Below, piece by piece: positions 54,098 through 64,000 of a stretch of DNA of 64,000 nt. Under the pieces are notes generated by a model that worked only from the letters and a program-made list of their open reading frames with translations, had not been told where the DNA came from and did not search any database. Source of the DNA: Gymnorhina tibicen (lineage: Eukaryota > Chordata > Aves > Passeriformes > Artamidae); assembly GCA_013399875.1 (NCBI GenBank), contig VXAZ01001682.1, forward strand, positions 1,131,060 through 1,195,059, given 5' to 3'. Made by a program: the position numbers and the translations under genes. Positions within the stretch are counted from its first letter, which is position 1. Every line of letters starts with the position of its first letter.

Positions 54098-57000
54098 AGG
54101 AAAACAAGACTCAAAAGCAGAGCTTACACAGCTCAGCCCAGTGCTTGTGTACCATACAGGGCCACTGTATGGTACAGTGAAATACGGCAGAGTAGAAATG
54201 ATTTTAAAGCAGAAAGAATCACAGTTTTTTGTCCTTTCCCATGGGGGCTTGAAATCAGGGGGTAGAATGAGTATGTAACTTAATGTTCCCCAGAAGACGA
54301 AAGGAAGTAAAGAGGAATATTGGTACTGTATAGTTTATTTCAGCCATCAAGGTGAACAGTTGTTGCAGAGGTAGCACTGAAGAAGTAAAGATTCCCTCTC
54401 CTGTAGCTTGCCTTTCTGCCTGGCCTTGCAAAAGCATTTCTTGTACTCTGCATATAAAAGATGATTTAGGCCTGTTAAAGAATTAATGTTCAGTTCCCCT
54501 TAACAGGATAATTCTGGTCATTTCAATGTCAAGACTAAATTTTTTTTGGCAGTGATTTGATCTGGAACATCCAGATAATGTTTATGTACCGCAAATGGAT
54601 TTTTTTGAAAGAATAAGAAAGTTTTCAACAGGCATATAAGTGAGAGGCAGTCAGATTAAGTAGGTACTTCTGGCTGTGTATTTAAATGTGCCTGTCCTTT
54701 TCTTGTCTTTTCTGTCCTTCAGGTGTGGGGACAGAAAGCTTTCTGCCTGAAGAAATATATGTGAATAAAGAGATCTGTGACGTTTGGAAAACCCCTTGGC
54801 AGTGAATGTGAGTAGGCCTCAAAAAGGTCAGGTTTAGATGTATTTATAAAGATAAAATTGGCTGAAATCAGCTCCATTGGCTTCACTTCAAGCTCTCCAG
54901 GCAAATTTCTTGTAGCATGAAACCCCTTAGAGAGCCCTGGAATTTTGCTTAGTGATTTTTTTGATGTCTCTGTTTTCAGAATCTAAATGTTGTGATCTGC
55001 TTGGGTAGGGCTGGTCCACCAGGCAATCACCACAGGGCACTGTAGTGATTTTTGTTGTGTTTAAAAGCTGCTCCTTCAGTTGGAAAACAGCATATTTTCC
55101 ACCAGTCTGCTAAGAAGCAGGGTGCTAATATCCCAGGTAATTCAAAGGCGGCTCAGGTATTTTCAGGGCTATGCTGTAGCCTTTTCTATCACTTGGTGTG
55201 GACTTTCCCTCAGTGTTCCTGCATTTAATAAAGCCCCTGCTGGGTACCATGGAAAAATAAGCAACCTTATGTCTCTAGAGATACTAGTATTGTGTAAACT
55301 CATTTCTGATGCTAGAATTCCTAGAGAGATTTCAGAAGCTTGAAGAATGTTTCATTTTTAGGCACTCAGATTGTAAATAATGTCTGCCATGCAAAAGTGA
55401 TACATGTTTAAGCTCTATACTGTTCATGCATTTTTTAAATATTTCTATTTAATTATTTGCTTGCTTGCCTGGACCAATTTCTTTTCTCTTAATAAGAACA
55501 AAATGAAGTTAAAGTGTATGTATCATTAAATTTAATAGGAAGTTACAATTGAATTACAAAATAGTAGCTATTTCTCTTATTTATTATGATGTACTGGTCT
55601 CTTCTTTCACTCACAATGGATGTTCCTTTTCTGCTTGTAAGATATGAGGGAAATGGCCTAATAAGCTGTCTTTTACAGCTGAGATTTTCAGAGCAAACTT
55701 CAGATATATGAATGCCCTCATCCCATTTAATTTAATGAGGACTGAGAATCAAATCCCTTAAGCGACAACGAAAACTTCAGAAGGGAGGGAGGATATTCCA
55801 GCAGCCAGAGCCTTGTGTGCCGAGGCTGCCTGGTCCATGGGGAACTCCCTCTGTGACTCCAGACTTCACCTACCTTTCCCACTGCAAAGTGGACAATGCA
55901 CTTGGTCACCAATCATGGGGACAGAAGGGTTGTGTGGGGATGAAGACACTACAGACTGAATTTTCGGACTGCACAGAGACAGGGGTGTGTACCTAACACA
56001 GGAAACCACCATATTTCAGAACTATTTCCTTGAATTGACGCTGCAGTCCTGGCATTTCATAAATGCCAACATGATGGAACCTGCATTGTTTGATACAAGA
56101 AACCATCAATCTCCTTGAACAACAGAGATGAAAACAATGATTCCGGTTGTTGGTGTAAGAGATCATCCTCTCCCAAAGAATAAAAAAAAAATAAAGTAAA
56201 TTTTGGCCATGAAAATTTTGGGCTACAGAACTGGTAACCATTATATGACAGCAGCTCTCACAGTCTTACAAAAGGGGTGATGGAGACAACAACATGAGGC
56301 ATGCCTATGATTTGGAGTGCAAAAAGTGTAGCATCAAATGAGTTTATATTAAAAAGCAAGGTCTCTTTCAGTCCTATTGTACTGAAAACTGTAAGATTCT
56401 TTCTTTCAGAATGAAGGACTTTTTATAACCATAGTTACCTCTTTTATGTAATTACAACGTGATTGTGACTGAGAGAAGTGAAGGGGAGTAAATGTGCATT
56501 GGTTTCCAAGGCATAGTGGAACTAACTGAGGGCCATAAGAAAGAAAGAAAAAAGAAACAGGAAACGTTAATAATCAGAAAAATGCAAAAGGGGTTCTAAA
56601 GCTGGGCAGAAAGTTTTGACTGGAAATAAAACACAAACATCTTAACATGAAGGAGTGGCACAGATCACTAAGGTAGGTGGACTGGATTTCCCACTGCAGA
56701 AGGATCAATCTCTTTCTCCCTCTCTAGTAGGTTTCAGAGGATCCTTTCAGATCTTGAAATTCACACCTGTGCATATGAGGAAAACTACAGTAATGATAGA
56801 GTGACTCTTATTTAAAATTTTTTTCTTATCTTCTCCAAGGAATAGAGAGATTCTAAGTGATGCTGGATTAATGGAGGTAGCATTAATTTAACAGTGTCTC
56901 ATAAATTAGAAAATAAAAAAAGAGATTAAAAATGTAACTGCTATGAATCCAGAATGAAACTGTTTTCACACTAAACTTGAGAAAAAGAGGAGAAGATAAA

Positions 57001-60000
57001 AAAGAGGNTCAGTTACCTGATCCATAAGGGCAGATGGAGCAAGTAGATGTGACTAGAAACCAAAATTAGCTTGTGAACTATAGCAGATTCAAGCCTTCAC
57101 TAAGATATAAATGGCAAAGATTGAACTTTGATACAGCAGTGCATAGTTGTGATTTTGAGTTCCTGAAAACCCTGGGATTTGGATCATACAATGTTCTGTA
57201 GCATTCTGAATTTACCTGACACGGCTATGCTGCTCTTCCTTTGAGCCCTGACTGTGGTCCCTGCTCCTTCTCAGAGAAACTTCACAAACTCCAACAAGTA
57301 TTAGCCTTGTCATAAAACTCTGCTTCTCTGAATTTACTTCCAGGATTAAGGGCTGTAAATCTGCTGCACTACGGAATGTTTGGCCCAGATGCTCAGCAAT
57401 AGATATAGATGTTTTCCCATGTAGGTCATTGAGCTGGATCTGCTCCAGGTCAGTAGTGGCCAAAGGTAAATGTTGTTTCATTACAAAAATCTAAAGTGGA
57501 TCCCAATAAAACTTTAAATGAGCAATTATTATTTCACCTAATTTCTTATGTTAAGTCTAAAATGTCTTGAAAATGTCATGACACAGAGGTTGTTATCTTA
57601 AAGACCAACTCTCATTTATCCAGGGTAATGGTGGGTTTGGATAATTGGGTTAACAGAAGGAACTGGTGATGTGGGTACAAGTTGCAAAGGCATCCATCTG
57701 GCTCTGTACAGAGTCAGTCTGGGTCCTGCAGGACTCATTAGCTCTTTGCTGCAGCCCTGCAAGGTTTGGATTAGTCCTGGTAAAAGCCACTGGTCACTCC
57801 AGTCCCCTGAAGTCCCAAAGAATGGTGAAGGGGGGTATGTACCACCACACAAATGTGCAGAGCCTGTTCCTTGCTGCTTCCCAGAGGAAACACTGGCAAA
57901 GCAGTGCAGAAGGACCATTGCTGCTCAGCATTTGATCTGCCTCTATACAAACCCAGCCTGGATGGAGCACTAGAGATTGTCTTGTACTCCCTCACACGTG
58001 CAGGTGCCTGCAGCAGAGCCTGCAAGGAGCGTGGCTGTCCTTGGGCAGGCTAAGGGACCTGGCGAGGGACTGTCATTGGCAGCACCATTGGGGAGCAGCC
58101 CAGGGATGTGACCATCCCTGGGAAGGGGTGCTTGGCCATATGACAGCAACAGAATGATTTAGTGATCACAAACTCATTTGCAATGGACAAACCACCACCA
58201 TCACCACACCTAGCAACAGTTTTCTCCCTAGCTGGCCCACAGAAGTTGTTTTTATGACAAAAAGGCATCCAGTTTTCACCAACAGTTGTTGATTATCATA
58301 TTTCCAAAAGTGGACAAGCCTCCCATCTTAAGAAGAGGTGAAGAGCACAGGACAGGAAGGGAACCTGTGTGGTTCAGTGCTCTCCTACTTTAATCCACAG
58401 CCCCTGGCTGCTGACAAGACAGGCTATTACAGCTCCTTTGGCGCTCTTCAGTGTGCTTGTGCCAGTTCCTAATCCATGGATCATTGATATGATGGAGCAT
58501 AATGGCAGCCTCAGAGCTCCTTATAGTTTTAGCTGTCAGATTGAACACCGGGAGATGCTCATCAGCAGAAACTCACTCACTGTAGTGCTACTTTTATGGG
58601 TGTTCATGGAGCCTTTATAATCTTTCATAACAGAAAGGTACAAAATACACTACTCCAGATTTTTCTAATTGCAAAGGCCAAATTACCAAGTATAATGAAG
58701 CAAAATGATTTCATTTTTATCTCATTTCTGAGCTAAAATGTTACAATTACAAGATCATCAGAGATTCAGAGCACTTTTTTTTGTTCCTTTCCTTAGTATC
58801 TCATTGGAAAATACATTTTTTAAAGGCTGCTTACCTTTGCTACACACCATTACAACTTTTCTAACAGATCTCACTTCTAAGCACATTATCGTTCAGAGAG
58901 GAAGAGTTACAAAATAGAATCCAAAAGGGCATCTGAACAGCATCCTGTCCAAGATGCAGCTTAAAAGGGCAGTAGCCAGAGCAATAAATTAAATCATGCT
59001 TACTTCCACATTAAAAATTTCAGCAGTAAATTTCAGATCTCTACATTGCTCTTCACATGTGCCATAGAGAAGTGAGTAAAAGTTGTCAGCTCTGTGATGA
59101 AATGAGAGGCAAGCTGAAATTTGATTTATGACCTGGCAGGTAACAACAACAAATTCTAAGTGGGGTTTTATTGTCAAAGCATTGATGGGCTTGTCTTGTT
59201 TCTGGCTAAAAGAAAAAAAATACTTCCCTACTTTTCCTTCACTTAAAAAAAGTTCAAAAGGGGAAGGCTGTAGCTTTTTCCTCAGCAGACAGAAATTGAA
59301 ATGGAGAACTTTCATGGAGGTCAAGATGACTGCACAAGCTCAATGAAATGAACTCAGCCACCACCATTGTCTGATTCACTTTAGCTTATTTCTCTTGTGT
59401 CTGAGCTTGTCCCTTAAGATGACAGCCCTGATGACAACATCTTGAGAGCCACTCCGAAGTAATTTAAAGCAATATATAATTACTGTGGGGCTGAAAGCTC
59501 CCAGTTTACAAAGCAATAGCAGCTGTATGAGTTCTGGCTCATCTAACAGGGGGATAGCTCTGCAAGCTTCTCCAGCCTCTTTTGCAAGCTTACTCACTGG
59601 ATCACAAAACAATTCATTTGGGCTCCAAAGGATCTGGGGCTCAGCTGTGTCTGAGGAACTGCAGCAGTTCTGCAAGGACAAGGAGTTGGCAGTCAGTGCC
59701 ACCAAAGCAAACAGTGAAAGGCACACGATGGGCACTAGCACGGTGTGTGGGGAGCAGTAGAAGGCATAGCACAACCTCCTCACACTGTGCAAAACCTGGT
59801 GTTAGAATGATGAGCTCTAATGGGGAGCTTGCTCAGTCCCTCACTTTGCTGAGGGGATTGTCAGGTTCCAGAGACCTTTGCCAGACATTCCCAATGGTTC
59901 AGGCCAACATCCAGATGCAAAAATCCTTCTTTATGTGCATCTGGATTTACGGTTCACCAACACTGCCAACTATGCCATGTGCTTAATACCAGCATTTTGG

Positions 60001-63000
60001 ATCCAGCTCAGCACGTACCACCTAATCCACTAGAAAACAACCTTTAACCATCACGTCCTTAATCAGGCTTCAGTTTCCTGTTGGAGTTATTCTCTGGATT
60101 CTTTTCTTTGTGGTAATGGGAGAAGCATGAGTTACTGGAGATGTGCTTTGAAGTGATGCTGATAAATAGTGATTACTTTTGTGATCCCTACCTAATTAAC
60201 TTTGAAAATTATTTGTTTATTACTTGACTTTATCTATTCTCTCCCTCAAAACTCTCATCCAATATACACTTAATAAGGTGTATATACATTTCCTCCATGC
60301 ATGTACATTACTCAAGTAAGTTTTAACAAGTACTCAATATTGATAAGTTAAGAGGTGACTACTGATTAAAGAGTAAACAGATGGCTTTTCTCCAGAAGTT
60401 AGATCCAGAATTACATAACTCTGGAAGAGAAGCAGATTTAATGATCAAGTAAATTATTAGACCTGGAAAACTAATCACCACAAAAGCCCACTCACTTGTT
60501 AAACATTTCAGAAAACTCAGCACGAAGTCGTGTTCCCATATCCTGTTTCTGTACTCTGACTAAGCTGATTTTCATGTTTTGCTAGTCTTCATCTGTGGTA
60601 TCTCTGAGCTGTGAAGCAGAACACCTCCAAGCTCAGGAAGCCATACATGCTGCACTTGCTAAATCTGATTCCCTGTACAGTCAATGGCCAAAAAAATGGG
60701 GGTCCAACCACTGCCTTCAGCAGGAGCAAAGACATCCTGGTTGGATTTGTCTTACATGAAAAGCAAACCCAAACTATACAGTCAGTCTCACAACATGACA
60801 AATCCCAGCCTGTAAATAGTTACGTGTCTCAGATCTTAAAATATCAGAAGATAAAAACAGTAAGATTTTTTTAAATTTAATTGGTTATTTTGATACACAG
60901 AAGTGCTGTCTAAGGCAGATGCCTCACAACCACAGAGCTCAGTGTTATGTGTCTGGGCTGTGCCTGATGCACGGAAGGGACTGAAAATGATCTTATGCAA
61001 AAAATATCTGTGCCTATGGCACTGTTTCCCCTCACTGACAAAACAACACAGTTCCTACTTGTGCCCTGTGATTCAAGGGAGAACCCCCCTATTATGCTGG
61101 TGAGACCTAACACTGATGGGGAAAATGTCAGGGTACAACAACAGTGAAGCTCATTGATGCTCTTCAATGAGCTGTAATTACCACATTGTCTAGAAAAGTA
61201 GATCAATTAACAGAGATACATGCATGGGAGATTATTGCGGTAAAGAACACTCTCCTCATAATGACTTTCTGCAGAAATTTTTACTCAGAGGGGATTTTAA
61301 ACATATTAAATGCTGGGCAAAGAGAGCACTGCAGGTAAGGTTCAGCTGTGTTACTGAATTTTGAAAGAACAATTTATACTACTGGAACATTTAGAAACAA
61401 TTCAAGCAGAGATAATAAATGCTTAATGACTGTCAATAAATAGTTGGTCAGTGGTTATGACAGTTAAGAATCTAAGAGGTCCACAGGTTTGCCAATGTGA
61501 TGGGATTGTACCATGTATAAAGTACAGTTACTTCTCTTACCAGCTTGCTTTTAACACCTCTTTATTTTTATTTAACCTTTTCCAACGATTTATAAAGATG
61601 GACAGACTATTAATTGAAAAAAAAAAAAGGAAGAATTAGTGGATCCTGCTGGATCTACTGTAAAAGTACAATGTTTTTGAACCCCTGCCATTCACTTCTA
61701 GCCACAGACAAAGACCAGAGGCCAGAGTCACACCAGTGATGCACTGGTCTGGTGTGTCAGGAGGAAGGGCAGCTGAAGCAGACACTAGTTATTAATTCTC
61801 TGATGACTTTTTCAGTTTGCATTTGCCTGTTTACATCTGTGGTCCTTCCAGGTTAGTCCAAGACCGATTTTTACCTGCCTCTGCAGCATTATGGTCCTCT
61901 CTACAACCCACTTTCTCCTCCCTGCACATTTCACCTTCCTTGCTTGCAAGCAAAGTCACAGCCACCCTCCACTATTGCAAGGATGGATTCTCAATCAATC
62001 CCCACCAAAGCAATACATCTAGGGCCACCACATTCCTTCATGGCTGGGAAGTACCATTCTATGGTCATTGTCAGCCTTTATTTAGCTATAAAAGTGATTC
62101 ACTCTCCCTGCTATGATGCTGACCTTTTCAGAATTACACCCACAGCTCACCCTGAAGCCAATAAACTCTTGGTGCAAAGGGAAATAAACCTGCTTTAGCC
62201 CATTGCAGGACTTTCTAATTATTTCTGAAATGTCTTTGCTCTTACAGCAGATTTGGGGGGGTCACTGTGCAATGGAGCTGACACCCACAATAGCTCCTCC
62301 CCACATCTGTGAGAGCTATAGACTGTTCTGGAACAGGCTGACAATGTCAGGTTTTTCCTGAGGTCGGGTAGATGCAGGTGCCATCTCTCCACATAATATG
62401 TTCAAAGTTCCTGCTGCTGGGAAATACAAACACAGCTGACCCCACAGCTGTCCCAGCTTTGTTACACCTGAGCTTTGCCCAGATCTCCATCACTGAATCA
62501 GAACCCAAGCCAACAGAGTCAACAGGGATCAAATGTGGGAGGCTTGGAACAAGGCAAATTGCATCCTAAACTCTACTGATGTCACTGATCAGCTCTTTCC
62601 CTGGATATAATGGGGAGGCAGGGACATTTGCACAGGTATGGGTGTTCATGTTGTAGATAACCATATTACCCAAGTGAATTTCACTATTGTTTATTAATAA
62701 ACTCTCAATGGAAAAGAAATGAGACTTCCCACTGCAATTTCAGCCTGCTTAGAAAGGCTGTGTTGACTTCTGAGGTTTAATCTCCCACCTTTGTATAAAA
62801 TGCTGCCATTTCATGAGCTCTATGCTGGGGAATGGTTTCATAAGTGTCTTACACATGCAGAGCTCTGTAAACACTGAAGCAAAGATTTTTAACAGTTTGG
62901 GGTTTTTTCCTGCAACTGGCCTGCTTGTTGTAACAAAAACTAATTGAGAAAAGATATTGTTAGGAAGATTCAGTTTTTAACAGAGCAGGAAACAATGATT

Positions 63001-64000
63001 GACAAAAGTCAGTCAAAAAATCAGGCAGTTGCTAACTCTTTTCCTTGGTTGCCTAACAAGATAGGTGTGTATTCCCTCCCCTCTAGTCACCGATGTAGCT
63101 GCTTCTTGGGGTGACTCCAAATTTACCCAGTAAATACAGGGACATTCCTGCAAGACTGGTACAGAAGTAAATTTTGTTTAGCTCCTGTCTGAATGACCAA
63201 CTATGCCTATTTTAAAACACATCATCTGTTTTTTTGACTCTTTCAAGTCACAGGCAGGATCTGACAAGAGTTTCCAAACTGTTTTCTGACAAAATGAGGC
63301 AAGTTACCTATCCTCCTTTGTTAAAGACTCTGTGCTATTTTGTTGGAATGAAAATTGCACAAATGACTAACCATAAGTCAGGAAATGTAATAATTTCATA
63401 TTCTAGTGCATGACTCCCCTTATGTGGTGCTCAAGAAATGTATTGCCTGGTGTTATCTGCTGTGTACAGGAAAGCCAAAAATGAAAGCTGAGATTGAGAG
63501 AAAAACATATATACAGCCATACCTCCACTGCCTGTCATGCTCATGGGCAGGAGACAGGGATCAGTCCTACAGCAATCCAGGCTTTAATAACCTTCCTCTG
63601 CATGGAGACCCACAGAAGTCTCCCTTTGAGGTAAAGTGTTTCCCTTCTCCTGGGTTATTGTTGAGAAGATCTGGGCTGCTTCTGACTCCATCTCCCTGTC
63701 GTGGAGGAAATCTCTGTTCCCAGGGCAGTCTGATGTCCTCAGTTCCTCCTCAAGGACTTGATTTCCCTGAGGATTCCACTTGGGATGACTTGGGATTCCA
63801 CTTGATCTGTCTTGAGGACCAAGAAGCCTGAGTGGCATTCCCAGTGGTGTTAGTCATCCTGGGCATATGTGGCCACTGCAGGACACAGTCACCCTGGAGA
63901 GGGAGAGGCTCATACCAGCACGTGAGGAAGGGAACAGATCTGGGCCAGGACTCAACCTGGGTAGCTTTAAGCACTCATCTACATAATGTGAAATAGGCAT
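54098..64000 (-). other. KCNQ3: KCNQ3 intron 1, distal segment to window edge, no gene seen
   Basis: AT-rich intron sequence with one ambiguous base at 57008. I recognise no transposon, RNA gene or exon. Open frames of up to about 140 codons (for example 63406-63831 and 59376-59792) have no recognisable domain and are best treated as chance. Confidence 0.75.

Noticed and set aside
63406..63831. 141-codon plus-strand frame
   Set aside because: No recognisable domain, antisense to KCNQ3, and overlapping frames on the other strand of similar quality.

Overview
The window is vertebrate nuclear DNA, and almost certainly from a bird. Three short exons encode consecutive pieces of the voltage sensor of a KCNQ potassium channel, each bounded by consensus splice sites. 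The introns carry CR1 LINEs and solo-LTR-type endogenous retroviral elements typical of avian genomes. I cannot name the species.

The whole window lies inside KCNQ3 (Kv7.3), transcribed on the minus strand. Exon 4 is at 1503-1675, exon 3 at 3386-3512 and exon 2 at 5255-5345. Reading from high to low coordinates, they encode the end of S1 and the S1-S2 loop, then S2 and the S2-S3 linker, then S3, S4 and the S4-S5 linker. Exon sizes (91, 127 and 173 nt) and codon phases fit together without gaps. The ATS-LRSL spacing before S4, one residue shorter than in KCNQ2, identifies the paralogue as KCNQ3. Exon 5 (S5 and pore) lies beyond the left edge. Exon 1 and the promoter lie beyond the right edge.

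From 5346 to 64000 everything is intron 1, more than 58 kb, with no second gene that I can support. It holds five CR1 copies (about 20.9-21.8, 28.8-29.5, 45.5, 48.5-49.2 and 53.8-54.1 kb). It also holds a minus-strand LTR next to an unusually long elongator-tRNA-Met-like primer-binding segment (20.16-20.74 kb) and a plus-strand solo ERVL-type LTR (35.9-36.5 kb). Other contents are two older repeat fragments, several microsatellites and short tandem duplications, and a long poly(A) run containing an ambiguous base.

The points most worth a second look are the pair of closely related CR1 copies in inverted orientation, the LTR with a tRNA-derived segment twice the usual length, convergent CTCF-like motifs in intron 1, and the weak donor of exon 3. 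I found no CRISPR array, operon, rRNA, functional tRNA gene or undescribed multi-gene system. Most open frames here are chance or repeat-derived.
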